Positions 19,839 to 30,292 of a stretch of 64,000 nucleotides of DNA are shown here, in pieces (position 1 is the first letter of the stretch; each line of letters opens with the position of its first letter). The position numbers and the translations under genes are program-made. Below the pieces are notes generated by a model. The model was not told where the DNA came from. It did no database searches and was given only the letters and a program-made list of their open reading frames with translations. Source of the DNA: Planctomycetota bacterium (GTDB taxonomy: Bacteria > Planctomycetota > SZUA-567 > H5-PLA8); contig JAKLKQ010000002.1 of the NCBI GenBank assembly GCA_023150555.1, positions 62,001-126,000 of the forward strand, written 5' to 3'.

Positions 19839-19895
19839 AGATTAGAGATTAGAGATTAGAGATTAGAGATGAAAGATAAAAGATAAAAGATGAGA
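19839..19895 (+). repeat. left word-repeat arm of S23 element 2
   Basis: Four tandem GATTAGA-type units are followed by GATGAAAGATAAAAGATAAA and end just before the four-helix-bundle gene. The AGAGATTAGAGATGA part occurs inverted near 20327-20362 on the far side of the gene. Twenty bases at 19858-19877 are identical to 25339-25358. Confidence 0.75.
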
Positions 19896-19902
19896 GCACA
19901 AA

Positions 19903-20283
19903 ATGAGCGAAGAGAACCCTTTAATGAAGAAGAGCTATCAATTTGCTCTTTTGGTGATCCAGTTTTGCCGGAAACATCACACCTGGAGCATCGATCCGCT
20001 CTTTCGCCAACTCCTGCGCTCCGGCACCGGCATCAGGGCGAATTTGGAAGAAGCTGTTGCCGGCGCAAGCCGCAAGGATTTCCTCGCCAAGATGGTTATC
20101 GCGCACAAAGAGGCACGGGAAGCAAACTACTGGCTCCGCCTCCTTCGGGATTCGACGGTTGGCGCCAAAGACGAAATACAGAAACTCCTTTCGCTTTCGG
20201 TAGAGATGAAGAAGATGCTCACCGCTTCAGTCAAGACCACCAAAGCCAGGCCGGATCAAACGCCGGCAGGAACGATGCCATGA
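19903..20283 (+). CDS. four-helix-bundle (S23/23S rRNA intervening-sequence) protein
   Basis: The product is 126 aa and starts at ATG 19903. It matches the S23 family throughout: a first helix (LMKKSYQFALLVIQFCRK), the signature LLRSGTGIRANLEEAVAGAS, and the third/fourth helices EAREANYWLRLLRDSTV and KDEIQKLLSLSVEMKKM. Family members include proteins encoded in 23S rRNA intervening sequences and the Avd protein of diversity-generating retroelements; both bind nucleic acid. Here no rRNA or retroelement template is adjacent. The gene sits between inverted low-complexity arms and interrupts a MoxR/DUF58/VWA operon, so it is probably an inserted element. Confidence 0.88.
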   Translation: MSEENPLMKKSYQFALLVIQFCRKHHTWSIDPLFRQLLRSGTGIRANLEEAVAGASRKDFLAKMVIAHKEAREANYWLRLLRDSTVGAKDEIQKLLSLSVEMKKMLTASVKTTKARPDQTPAGTMP

Positions 20284-20326
20284 CTGCGTTTAACCGATAT
20301 TTGTTCAAGGGTAGCTGCATCCGGGC

Positions 20327-20362
20327 ATCTCTCATCTCTAATCTCTTATCTATTAACTCTCC
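20327..20362 (+). repeat. right inverted arm of S23 element 2
   Basis: CATCTCTCATCTCTAATCTC followed by TTATCTATTAACTCTC is the inverted counterpart of the left arm (AGAGATTAGAGATGA). It stops about 20 bases before the ribosome site of the next VWA gene. Confidence 0.7.
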
Positions 20363-20398
20363 TGGAGAGCAGCTCGGTCCTTCGGAGAATTGTCTGCG

Positions 20399-22474
20399 AT
20401 GAATTTCCTCGAACCGCTCGGCCTGATCGGACTGTCTGCTCTAATTCCGATCATCGCGCTGTATTTCCTGAAGCTCAAGCGCGAGCAGCGCGTGGTGCCG
20501 TCGACGCTGCTGTGGAAGCAGGTGATCGAGGACATGGCCGTCAACGCGCCGTTCCAGCGCCTGCGCTATTCGCTGCTGCTGCTGTTGCAACTGCTGCTGG
20601 TGGCGCTGCTGGGCTTCGCGCTGGCGCGCCCGTTCCTGGCCGCGCCGGCGGTGGAAGGCAAGCGCCTGATCCTGCTGGTCGACACCTCTGCCAGCATGGG
20701 CACGCGCGACGCCGGGCCCGACGGCAAGCGCACGCGCCTGGAGCAGGCGGTGCTGGACGCCGAGGCCAAGATCGACGACCTGGGCGGCAACGGCGAGGCG
20801 CGCATCGTCACTTTCGACCAGGAGGTGGGCTCCAGCATCAACTTCACGTCCGACCGCAACTACCTCAAGAACGAGCTGCGCAAGCTCCAGCCGCGCGACC
20901 TGACCACCAACGCGCAGGAGGCCTTCGAGACCGCGCTGACGCTGGCCGGCGAGCGCGAGAACACCGAGATCCTGGTGCTCAGCGACGGCAGCTTCCCCAA
21001 GCTCAGCCTGCAGAAGCTGCTGGGCGAGGAGTACAAGAAGCTCGAGACAAAGAACACCGAGGACGTGGAGCTGGTCAAGGAGAGCATGCTCAGCACGAAG
21101 CTCAGCAAGTTCCGCTTCGTGCCGTACGGCAAGAGCGACTCGGACAACGTCGGCATCACCGGCATAAGCGCGCGCAGCGAGATGAACGTCGCCTCCGACG
21201 CCGACGGCAACAAGGTCGAGATGCTCGAGACCGACGTCTTCATCACCGTCGAAAACTTCGCGCCGAAGGACGTCGAGGTGATCCTGACGCTCGCGACCGA
21301 GGTGCAGACCTTCCCGCCCAAGGTCATCAAGCTCAAGGCGCGCCCCAGCTCCGAACCCAGCCTGAACGAGGACGAGCCGTCCGGGCGCACGCTGGAGTCC
21401 TCGCGCTACCAGCAGCTGTGGAAGCTGCGCGGCGTGACCGGCGTCGTCACCGCCACCATTACTTCGCCGGCCGATGCCTTCCCGCTCGACAACACCGCCC
21501 GCGTGGTCGTCGGGCAGGCCACCGGGACCAAGGTCCTGCTGGTCAGCAAGCCGCACCACTTCCTGGAGACCGCGCTGGCCGCGCTGCAGGAGATCGGCGA
21601 GATCACCGTCGAGAAGATGGAGCCCGACGCGTTCCTGGCCGACTTCCAGAAGCGCGGGCAGGCCGCGGTGGAAGCCTACGACTGCGTGCTCTTCAACGAA
21701 TGCGCGCCGCCGATGTGGAACGACGGGGGCGCGATCTTTTTGGGCCAGCTCCCGCCCGTGCCCGGCTTCAAGCTCGCCAAGCCCGAACCGGTCAAGCAAC
21801 CGGAGGTCATCGACTGGGACAACACCGACCCCGTGATGCGCTACATCACCTTCCGCAACGTCACCATCGCCGAAAGCAGCGTCTGGGAAGTCCCCAAGAC
21901 GGCCAAGGTCCTGGTCGAAGGCACCGAAGGCCCGCTGATCGCGTCGTACGGGACCGACCGCGTGCACGTCGTCGCCAGCTCCTTCAAGTCGCTGGACAGC
22001 GACTGGCCGCTGCGCACCGCCTTCTCGCTCTTCCAGAAGAACGCGATCTACTGGACCAGCCTCGTCTCCCCGCGCCGCCGCCCCACCGCGATGCACAGCG
22101 GCGAGCCGCTGCCGATCCCGCCGGTCGGCACGGCGCCGTCGGCCGAACTCGTGCGGCCCAGCGGCAAGAAGGAGCAGGTGACGCTCTCGCCCGAACGCAC
22201 CACCTACGTGAAGAACTCCTTCGAATGCGGCATCTACAAGCTCACCGGCCTCCCCGGCGGGCCGGAGATGGAACGCACCTACGCCGTGAACCTGGCCGAC
22301 GCGCGCGAGTCCGACAACGCGGCCCGCGACAACCTCATGATCGGCAACCAGGAAGTCAAGGCCACGCCCAACGCCATCGAGGCCAAGCGCGAGATCTGGC
22401 GCTGGCTGGTGCTCGTCGCCGTGGGCTTCCTGCTGGTGGAGTGGTTCGTCTATCACCGCCGCGTCGGTCTCTAG
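20399..22474 (+). CDS. BatA-type membrane protein with von Willebrand A domain
   Basis: The product is 691 aa. I chose ATG 20399 (MNFLEPLGLIGL), with GGAG 11 bases upstream; a TTG nine bases earlier would sit too close to it. It has the aerotolerance/BatA N-terminal layout: a hydrophobic helix, the KLKREQRVVPSTLLW linker, a second helix (residues about 55-80), then a VWA domain with LLVDTSASMG. A long beta-rich periplasmic region follows, then a C-terminal membrane helix (WLVLVAVGFLLVEWFVY). It belongs with the MoxR, DUF58 and large VWA genes upstream, from which the S23 element separates it. Confidence 0.88.
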   Translation: MNFLEPLGLIGLSALIPIIALYFLKLKREQRVVPSTLLWKQVIEDMAVNAPFQRLRYSLLLLLQLLLVALLGFALARPFLAAPAVEGKRLILLVDTSASMGTRDAGPDGKRTRLEQAVLDAEAKIDDLGGNGEARIVTFDQEVGSSINFTSDRNYLKNELRKLQPRDLTTNAQEAFETALTLAGERENTEILVLSDGSFPKLSLQKLLGEEYKKLETKNTEDVELVKESMLSTKLSKFRFVPYGKSDSDNVGITGISARSEMNVASDADGNKVEMLETDVFITVENFAPKDVEVILTLATEVQTFPPKVIKLKARPSSEPSLNEDEPSGRTLESSRYQQLWKLRGVTGVVTATITSPADAFPLDNTARVVVGQATGTKVLLVSKPHHFLETALAALQEIGEITVEKMEPDAFLADFQKRGQAAVEAYDCVLFNECAPPMWNDGGAIFLGQLPPVPGFKLAKPEPVKQPEVIDWDNTDPVMRYITFRNVTIAESSVWEVPKTAKVLVEGTEGPLIASYGTDRVHVVASSFKSLDSDWPLRTAFSLFQKNAIYWTSLVSPRRRPTAMHSGEPLPIPPVGTAPSAELVRPSGKKEQVTLSPERTTYVKNSFECGIYKLTGLPGGPEMERTYAVNLADARESDNAARDNLMIGNQEVKATPNAIEAKREIWRWLVLVAVGFLLVEWFVYHRRVGL

Positions 22475-22558
22475 CAGCCCCCGCCCCGCACTTCCATTCT
22501 TTCCGCCGCACGCTATCGTCACCGGAATTGCAGCCTGTTCACTTGATGAGGAGCGCAC

Positions 22559-23713
22559 ATGACGCCCAACCAACTCGGCGCGTACGGCCCCTGGGCCGCC
22601 AGCCTGCACGTCTCGGGCACGGGGCGCATGAGCCTGCGCAGCGGCAAGTTCAAGAACGTGAACGCCTGGCGCAAGCAGGCCCGCGCCCGCGCGCTGGAAT
22701 GCCTCGCGCCGCCGCCGGCGCCGCGCACCCCCAAGCCCAAGGTCGAGGAACGCGGCACGTACGACGGCCTCTACTTCGAGCGCCTCACCTGGCAGCTCCC
22801 GTGGGGCCCGCGCACCGAGGCGGTGTTCCTCAAGCCCGCGTCGGCCGGCCCGCGCGAGAAACTGCCCGCGGTGCTGGGCCTGCACGACCACGCCGGGCGC
22901 AAGTTCTGGGGCTGGAAGAAGATCGCCAAGTACAAGGACGAACACCATCCGCTGACGCGGGAGCACCACGAGAAGTACTACGCCGGAAAGCCGTGGGCGA
23001 ACGAAGCCGCCAAGCGCGGCTACGCCGTGCTCGCGCACGACACCTTCCCCTTCGCCAGCCGCAAGGTGAACGTCGCCGACGTGCACGAACGCATCCGCGG
23101 CAAGGGCGTCGATCCGGACGCGAGCGAACGCAACGAAGACATCGAGATTTACAACCAGTGGGCCGGCGAGCACGAACACCAGGTCGCGAAGTCGCTCTTC
23201 TGCGCAGGCACCACCTGGCCCGGCGTGTACCTGGCCGAGGACCAGGCGGCGCTCTCGATTCTCTGCGCGCGCCCCGACGTGGACAACAAGCGCGTGGCGT
23301 GCGGGGGCCTGAGCGGCGGCGGCATGCGCACCGTGTACCTCGCGGGGCTCGACGACCGCATCCGCTGCTGCGCGTGCGTCGGCTTCTTCACCACCTGGCG
23401 CGACTTCCTGCTCCACAAGGCCTTCACGCACACCTGGATGGCCTACACGCCGCTCTTGCCGCAGGACCTGGACTTCAGCGAGGTCCTGGCGCTGCGCGCC
23501 CCCCTGCCCACGCTGGTGCAGAACACCACCGAGGATCCGCTGTACACGCTGGCCGAGGTCAAACGCGCGGGCAAGATCGCCGCGGACGTCTACAAGCGCG
23601 CCGGCGCGGCGAAGGCCTTCAAACTCTCGCTCTATCCGGGCGGCCACAAGTTCGACGCGGCGATGCAGGGCGAGGCCTTCGCGTGGCTGGAAAAGTGGAT
23701 GGAAAAGCCCTAA
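22559..23713 (+). CDS. alpha/beta hydrolase, acetyl-esterase/dienelactone-hydrolase-like
   Basis: The product is 384 aa and starts at ATG 22559 after GAGGAG. There is no signal peptide, so it is cytoplasmic. The oxyanion region is LGLHDHAG, the nucleophile elbow is GGLSGGGM (Ser), the acid is probably in TTEDPLYT, and the catalytic His is in YPGGHKF. The pattern fits the large family of esterase-like hydrolases often linked to carbohydrate use in this type of bacterium. A following gene of unknown function is codirectional, 54 bases away. Confidence 0.82.
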   Translation: MTPNQLGAYGPWAASLHVSGTGRMSLRSGKFKNVNAWRKQARARALECLAPPPAPRTPKPKVEERGTYDGLYFERLTWQLPWGPRTEAVFLKPASAGPREKLPAVLGLHDHAGRKFWGWKKIAKYKDEHHPLTREHHEKYYAGKPWANEAAKRGYAVLAHDTFPFASRKVNVADVHERIRGKGVDPDASERNEDIEIYNQWAGEHEHQVAKSLFCAGTTWPGVYLAEDQAALSILCARPDVDNKRVACGGLSGGGMRTVYLAGLDDRIRCCACVGFFTTWRDFLLHKAFTHTWMAYTPLLPQDLDFSEVLALRAPLPTLVQNTTEDPLYTLAEVKRAGKIAADVYKRAGAAKAFKLSLYPGGHKFDAAMQGEAFAWLEKWMEKP

Positions 23714-23767
23714 CCTGGGAACCTTATCGAAAGGCAGGGCCCGCGAGGCAACCCGGGGAGCACGCGC

Positions 23768-24823
23768 ATGGTGCGGTTTCATCTCGTCGTCTCTCATCCG
23801 CCGCACGCCGACGAGATCGACTACGCCGCCTGCACCAAGGCCTTCGGCCTCACCGCCGCCGACACTAAGCTGAAGGTCAACTTCCCCGCGCCGGAGATCT
23901 GGTTCGCGGAGGAATCCGCCGAAGCGGCCGCCGGCCGCTGCCACGACCTTGCCGCCGCGGGCCTGCAGGCGAAGACCGTCGACAGCGACGCGCTGCGCGC
24001 GCTGCCGCCGCATGAGGTGGTGACGGAAGTCGCGGGCAGCGAACAGGGCCTGGCGCTGCTGCTGGGCAACGGGCCGCTGGAGATTCCCTTCGACACGCCG
24101 CTGGCGATGGTCTCGGTGAAGCCCCCGGAAGCGAGTGCTCCGTCGACCACGGCCGTATACGAACGCATGAAAGCCCGGCGCCAACTGCGCCGCGCGGCCA
24201 GCCGGGCCTTCGGCGCGCGGCTGATGGGGGGCTTCTTGGCCGGCAATCTAGGCGCTCGTGCCATGGGCTTCGCAGCCAGAGCCGGGGCCATGTCCGAGAT
24301 GAACGCGATCATGGGGCGGCTGGAGCGCCGGCTCAGGCAGCGCACGCAGGAGGACCGCTTGGCCTTCTTCGACCTCTGGTTCGAACGCGATGGCGCGCTG
24401 CGGCGCGCGACGCTGTGCGAAGGGGGCGCCAGCCTGGAACCCTGGGGCGTGGCCGGCAACCCGTACAAGGACAGCAACGCGCTTTACGAAGCCCTGCGCC
24501 CCGCCTTCCCCGCGTTCCACCTCGACTTCCGGCTGGAAGACGTGCGCTACCGCAAGACGATGATCGGCGAGTACGGCCTGCCGGTGCTGCTGAACAAGAT
24601 CGACCCCGCGCTGAAGGACCTGCACCTCGACGACCTGGCCTCGCGCCTGGCCTTCCTGACCAGCGGCCTGCCCGAGTCCGACGCCGCGGCCCCCGCCGAA
24701 AGCGCCGGCGCGCCGCCGCCCGCTCCGCCCAAGCCGCCCGCGCCGGGCATTCAGCCCGCGCCGCTGCCGGTGCGCCCGCCCGCCAAACCCAAGAAGCAGG
24801 ATCCGTTCGGGTTCAAATTCTGA
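23768..24823 (+). CDS. protein of unknown function with Pro-rich tail
   Basis: The product is 351 aa, starting at ATG 23768. It has no signal peptide. Residues 1-130 read as a mixed alpha/beta domain (CHDLAAAGLQAKTVDSDAL, resembling small ligand- or peptide-binding folds). Residues 135-185 are Arg/Ala-rich helix with a Gly-rich stretch (LMGGFLAGNLGARAMGF). Residues 190-290 form a second alpha/beta unit. The last 50 residues are Pro/Ala-rich, ending KKQDPFGFKF. I do not recognise a family. It may share a transcript with the hydrolase gene upstream. Confidence 0.6.
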   Translation: MVRFHLVVSHPPHADEIDYAACTKAFGLTAADTKLKVNFPAPEIWFAEESAEAAAGRCHDLAAAGLQAKTVDSDALRALPPHEVVTEVAGSEQGLALLLGNGPLEIPFDTPLAMVSVKPPEASAPSTTAVYERMKARRQLRRAASRAFGARLMGGFLAGNLGARAMGFAARAGAMSEMNAIMGRLERRLRQRTQEDRLAFFDLWFERDGALRRATLCEGGASLEPWGVAGNPYKDSNALYEALRPAFPAFHLDFRLEDVRYRKTMIGEYGLPVLLNKIDPALKDLHLDDLASRLAFLTSGLPESDAAAPAESAGAPPPAPPKPPAPGIQPAPLPVRPPAKPKKQDPFGFKF

Positions 24824-24837
24824 GTCGCTACGGTTAA

Positions 24838-24890
24838 CCGCAGAGATCACCGAGCACGCACGCCGCCGAGCACGCAGAGAAACTTCCTTT
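24838..24890 (+). repeat. low-complexity CGCAGAGA/GAGCACGC word array
   Basis: Short words recur (CGCAGAGA, CACCGAGCACGCA, GCCGAGCACGCAGAGAAAC). It resembles the word arrays flanking the S23 genes in style, but has no gene and no clear inverted partner. It starts the 762-base gene-free stretch 24824-25585. Confidence 0.45.
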
Positions 24891-24987
24891 GTTGGCCGTA
24901 GGCGATGCGAGAGCGGATTTCATCCCTACACCTGTCGCCCCTGCCGTTCCGGATGTCGGCCCCCGAAGGCCGAAAAATATGACAAAA

Positions 24988-25003
24988 CGTCATATATATG
25001 ACG
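24988..25003. promoter_or_regulatory. 16-bp palindrome, candidate operator
   Basis: CGTCATATATATGACG is a perfect palindrome. A further TATGAC half-site (24979-24984) and GTCA (25011-25014) lie beside it. It sits about 50 bases upstream of a TTGACA box in an AT-rich island, the usual position for an activator or repressor site. Confidence 0.45.
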
Positions 25004-25055
25004 ATTTAAAGTCACATTGTGGCTAAAGAAATTTAGGTATTTAAATGAAATTAAG

Positions 25056-25084
25056 TTGACAATAGGTTAGCTACGGCGTCTACT
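25056..25084 (+). promoter_or_regulatory. sigma70-type promoter of the structured intergenic region
   Basis: A perfect TTGACA (25056-25061) is followed, after 17 bases, by TCTACT (25079-25084, four of six to TATAAT). Transcription would begin near 25091, just before the first nested hairpin. Confidence 0.5.
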
Positions 25085-25090
25085 GTAGTG

Positions 25091-25310
25091 AATGCAAGGA
25101 CGGGGAGAAGCGGTCGAATGGTCACCCTCCCCGTTAATTATGAGGACTCCTTGCACGCCGATGCGCAGAGGTAGTATCCCGTCGACTAGACCGGCGGGGG
25201 CCGTTAGCCCGTAGACTTGAGTTGCGCTCATGTCGCCTGGGACGGGGGTCATAACGTGTCGCCAGCCAGCGCTGGCGGTGCGACCCCTCGTGACCCACCT
25301 GGGTGGTGTC
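25091..25310 (+). ncRNA. candidate structured RNA, unidentified
   Basis: Two nested hairpin domains follow the promoter. Domain 1: TGCAAGGA 25093-25100 pairs with TCCTTGCA 25148-25155, and inside it CGGGGAG 25101-25107 pairs with CTCCCCG 25127-25133. Domain 2: ACGGGGGTC 25242-25250 pairs with GACCCC-T-CGT 25282-25291, enclosing CGCCAGC 25260-25266 with GCTGGCG 25271-25277 and a CAGC loop. I could not match it to tmRNA, RNase P, SRP, 6S or a known riboswitch. There is no good reading frame. The boundaries, especially the 3' end, are guesses. Confidence 0.4.
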
Positions 25311-25320
25311 CAAAACTTTT

Positions 25321-25432
25321 AAAAGCAGATAAGAGGTAAGAGATTAGAGATGAAAGATTGCGGAGGTGAAAACAGAGATAAGGGTTAAGAGAAAAAAGAC
25401 GAGAGGTTTAAGACATAAAAAGATGTAAAAAT
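25321..25432 (+). repeat. solo purine-rich word array (AGATTAGAGATGAAAGAT type)
   Basis: A 110-base purine-rich stretch built of words such as AAGAGGT, AGAGATTAGAGATGAAAGAT and GAGATAAGGGTTAAGAG. Twenty bases at 25339-25358 are identical to the left arm of S23 element 2 (19858-19877). There is no four-helix-bundle gene here and no clear inverted partner, so it may be a solo or decayed copy. Confidence 0.6.
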
Positions 25433-25585
25433 AGCGTGCGAGGCTCTGCCGCTGCGCCTCAGCGGATCCGGATTCCTCCTGCACATGCGCAGTTCCCTGT
25501 GTATTTTCTGCCTAATTTTCGTTTGCCCCCCCCATAAAAAAGTACAATTAAAAGGTCAGGCGTACGCTCGGCGGGGATCTTGTTT

Positions 25586-28348
25586 ATGCGATCTACCCTA
25601 TCACTTCTGCTCGCGACCGCGGCGCTGTGCGCGGTGACGCAATGCGCGCGCGCCGAAGACGCCCCCGGCGTGCACTTCGCGTTCTCGCTGACGGACATCG
25701 TGGGCGAGACCCCCGACTGTAAACCTGGTGCGGCGATCGCCTGCGACGCCGACGGCAACACCTACATCACGGGCTATTTTTACGGTCTGGTGGACTTCGA
25801 TCCCGGCCCCGCCGAACAGTTCATGTCAGACGACGACAACCAGTATGGCTACCTGGCCAAGTACGATCCGAACGGCGGGCTGGTCTGGGTTGTTCCGCTG
25901 GCTGATACGCCAGTCTATGGTTGGGCGGTCGCAGTGGATGTGGACGGCAACGCCTATGTGACGGGCGAATTCTTTGGTACCGGCGACTTCAACCCGGGTG
26001 CGGGCGTTACGGAGTTATCGGTCATCCCCTACAACAGCAACAACGTCAGCCATTCCAATGTATTCGCCTCAAAGTTCACGACGGACGGGGAGTTCGTCTG
26101 GGCCAAAGGGTGGGGCAGCGACGGGTATTGTTTCGGCAGGGGTATTGCAGTGGACGCGGATGGCAGTGTCGTTACCACGGGCGATTTTCGCGGCACGGTC
26201 GACTTCGACCCCGGTACCGGCGTCTTCGAGATCGAAAATACGGGGCATCGCGATGCCGAAAATGGCGACCCCGACGTGTTCATTTCAAAGCTGGACTCGA
26301 ACGGGGATTTCGTTTGGGCGAAGTCCGTCACCCATTTTCTGTTTGCGACCGACGTGGCGGTCGACAGTGCCAACAACATCCTGGTCTGCGGTCAGGTTTA
26401 CAACTATGCGACGGTCGATTTCGACCCTGGCGCGGGCGTGGAATCTTTCGATGCCAGCAACGGGAATTCCGGATACATCTTCAAGCTGAATACGAACGGT
26501 GATTTCGTCTGGGCGAGGACGTTCGAGCATACTCAAAACCGGGGCGGTACCGATATCATTCCGCGCGGAATTTCCGTCGACTACGAAGACAATGTGATCG
26601 CGGCTGGCGAGTTCCAATTGGACGTCGATTTTGATCCAGGCCCAGGCCAGTTCGTAGAAAACTCGACAGAATCGTCACTGGACATATTCGCCTTGAAACT
26701 AGATTCCGAAGGCAACTTCCAATGGGTCCGGCACACCGGCACCACCAAGCCCTGCGCCGGGAATGACGTGGCCGTTGACAACCTCGGGAACATCTTTTTG
26801 ACCGGAAGCTTTCAAGACACCATCGATTTTGGATTTGGTGCCGCTGATGCCGCTTCCACGAGCGCCGGGGAAATGGACATCTACGTGATGAAGCTCACTG
26901 GAGCCGGCGACTACGATTGGCATCTGACTGTTGGCGGTCCAATGGCCGATTGGGCACGCGGCATTTGTGTCGATCCGCAAGGCACGCCGTCCATCACGGG
27001 CACGTTCAGAGGCATCGCCGCGTTTCCTCCTGAGGACGGCGGGGACGGTGAAGAGGGAGACGATCAGGTCGAGGCGCTCTCGAAGGCGGCGGGCGGTTCT
27101 CTGTCACAGCAATCGGGCGCAGCGCTGACGAAGAAGCTTAACTCCGGCTCGGTTCGCGGCGACCTGGTCTCGCGCTTTGGGCGGCCAAAGAACCTGCGGC
27201 CCGTCGCGGTGATCGACAACAGCGGGCCGACGCTGCTCGCGCCCGGCGGCACGGTGGACTTCAGCGGCGCGGGGTCTTTCGACCCCGACGGCGAACTGAT
27301 GACCTACGTCTGGGACTTCGACAACGGCAACCGCGAGGAACTCGGCGCGGGCGGCGCGTTTCCGCCCACCGAGACCTTCACTTCGCCGGGGCGCTACGCC
27401 AGCAAGCTGCAGGTGATCGACCGCCTGACCAAGCGCAGCTTCGTGGCGAGCAGCGACGTGGTGGTCGTCGGCGACAACGACGACTCGCAACTCTACGCCA
27501 AGAGCGCCAAGTTCAGCGTCGACCGCGTGCGCCCCGACAACGACAGGTTCGCCATCAAGGGCGCGCTCAACCGGCGCTACCTGCCCGCGGACCTCAGCGG
27601 CGTCGCGCTGAGCATCGACCTGGAAGGCGTCGCGGCCGGCGGCCCGGTGACGCTCGACGCGAAGGGCGGCTTCAAAGCGCCCACGGGCACGGGCGGCATC
27701 ACGGCGGTAAAGCTGGCCTCGAAGAACGGCGCGTACTCGATCGCGCTCTCCGCGACGGATCTCTCGTCCATCCTGCCGGTGCCGGACGTGAGCGCCAAGG
27801 GCCTGCTGGGCATCGCGGTGACGCTGCATCTGTCCGGCGGCGGGCTCGCCGCGCCGTACGATCTTGAAGGCCGCTTCGAGTTCAAGTTCGCGTCGAAGAA
27901 GGGCCAGAAGGCCTCGGGCAGTTACTCGTTCACGCGCAACCCCTCCATGAGCGGCACGTTCCTGGGCACGAGCGTGAAGGCGAAGGCCGACAAGGCCGGT
28001 ACGGGCTTTACCGTCACCGCGAAGGGCGCCTTCAAGCCCGTGGGCAACCAGCTGCCGGCGCCGACGGACGACGTGACGGTGGAGATCGGCACGCAAAGCG
28101 TAACGCTGCCGCAGGCGCAGGTCTTGGTGGGCAGCGACGGGTCGCTCTCCTTCTCGAACAACTCCGGCGCGGCGGACACGCTCAAGTCGCTGCAGCTCAC
28201 GGTCAAGTCGGGCAAGTTCAGCCTGCAGTCGAACGTGCTGACGGGGACGGGCCTGCCCGCCGACCCCACCGGCGCGGTGCTGCTGATCCGCATCACGGTC
28301 CCGACGACCTTCGGCGACCTCACCTACGAGACCGAAGCGCAGCTGTAA
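25586..28348 (+). CDS. secreted SBBP-repeat beta-propeller protein with PKD domain and C-terminal modules
   Basis: The product is 920 aa. I chose ATG 25586 over TTG 25580 from the spacing to GGGGAT. Residues 1-24 are a signal peptide (cut near ARA|EDA). Residues 45-480 hold about seven SBBP-type repeats with the recurring core DxDGNxYxTGxFxGxxDFDPG. A PKD domain follows near 535-620 (TYVWDFDNGN). The rest holds two copies of a roughly 110-residue beta module (for example LDAKGGFKAPTGTGGITAV and VTAKGAFKPV), similar to the end of the beta-helix protein at 4061-6070. It is probably cell-surface or extracellular. A bidirectional terminator follows. Confidence 0.78.
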   Translation: MRSTLSLLLATAALCAVTQCARAEDAPGVHFAFSLTDIVGETPDCKPGAAIACDADGNTYITGYFYGLVDFDPGPAEQFMSDDDNQYGYLAKYDPNGGLVWVVPLADTPVYGWAVAVDVDGNAYVTGEFFGTGDFNPGAGVTELSVIPYNSNNVSHSNVFASKFTTDGEFVWAKGWGSDGYCFGRGIAVDADGSVVTTGDFRGTVDFDPGTGVFEIENTGHRDAENGDPDVFISKLDSNGDFVWAKSVTHFLFATDVAVDSANNILVCGQVYNYATVDFDPGAGVESFDASNGNSGYIFKLNTNGDFVWARTFEHTQNRGGTDIIPRGISVDYEDNVIAAGEFQLDVDFDPGPGQFVENSTESSLDIFALKLDSEGNFQWVRHTGTTKPCAGNDVAVDNLGNIFLTGSFQDTIDFGFGAADAASTSAGEMDIYVMKLTGAGDYDWHLTVGGPMADWARGICVDPQGTPSITGTFRGIAAFPPEDGGDGEEGDDQVEALSKAAGGSLSQQSGAALTKKLNSGSVRGDLVSRFGRPKNLRPVAVIDNSGPTLLAPGGTVDFSGAGSFDPDGELMTYVWDFDNGNREELGAGGAFPPTETFTSPGRYASKLQVIDRLTKRSFVASSDVVVVGDNDDSQLYAKSAKFSVDRVRPDNDRFAIKGALNRRYLPADLSGVALSIDLEGVAAGGPVTLDAKGGFKAPTGTGGITAVKLASKNGAYSIALSATDLSSILPVPDVSAKGLLGIAVTLHLSGGGLAAPYDLEGRFEFKFASKKGQKASGSYSFTRNPSMSGTFLGTSVKAKADKAGTGFTVTAKGAFKPVGNQLPAPTDDVTVEIGTQSVTLPQAQVLVGSDGSLSFSNNSGAADTLKSLQLTVKSGKFSLQSNVLTGTGLPADPTGAVLLIRITVPTTFGDLTYETEAQL

Positions 28349-28370
28349 TGCGAGGGTAACGTGAGCGCAT

Positions 28371-28401
28371 AAAAAACCCCGGCGCAAAGGCCGGGGTTTT
28401 T
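28371..28401. terminator. bidirectional rho-independent terminator
   Basis: AAAAAA, then CCCCGGC (28377-28383), loop GCAAAG, GCCGGGG (28390-28396), TTTTT. The A and T tracts let it serve both converging genes, the SBBP protein and rpoD. Confidence 0.88.
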
Positions 28402-28421
28402 GTTGAGCGTATGCGCAGCGC

Positions 28422-30110
<1,689 letters not shown>

Positions 30111-30292
30111 GGGAACGACCTCCTCAAGTATTGGTATGTCCCGGGGGGCATGAGTAGGCGTAAAGGGTACTCACTTAATCGAGCGCGGCGCCAGGTCAAG
30201 CGTTAAGTTGCTCGGCCTATGCACCATGTTCTTCGCCTAGCCTTCCTGCCTCCATCTTGAATGAGTACCCCGCGCGCAACGCGCGCGCAGGA

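Noticed and set aside
19839-19880. Tandem GATTAGA units as a CRISPR array
   Set aside because: Units are 7 bases with no spacers.
25067-25252. 61-codon minus-strand reading frame (MTPVPGDMSATQVYGL)
   Set aside because: It reads through the candidate structured RNA and promoter, has no ribosome site, and resembles no family.
30111-30292. Separate rpoD promoter
   Set aside because: A TTGACC is present on the minus strand, but no acceptable -10 lies at 15-18 bases.
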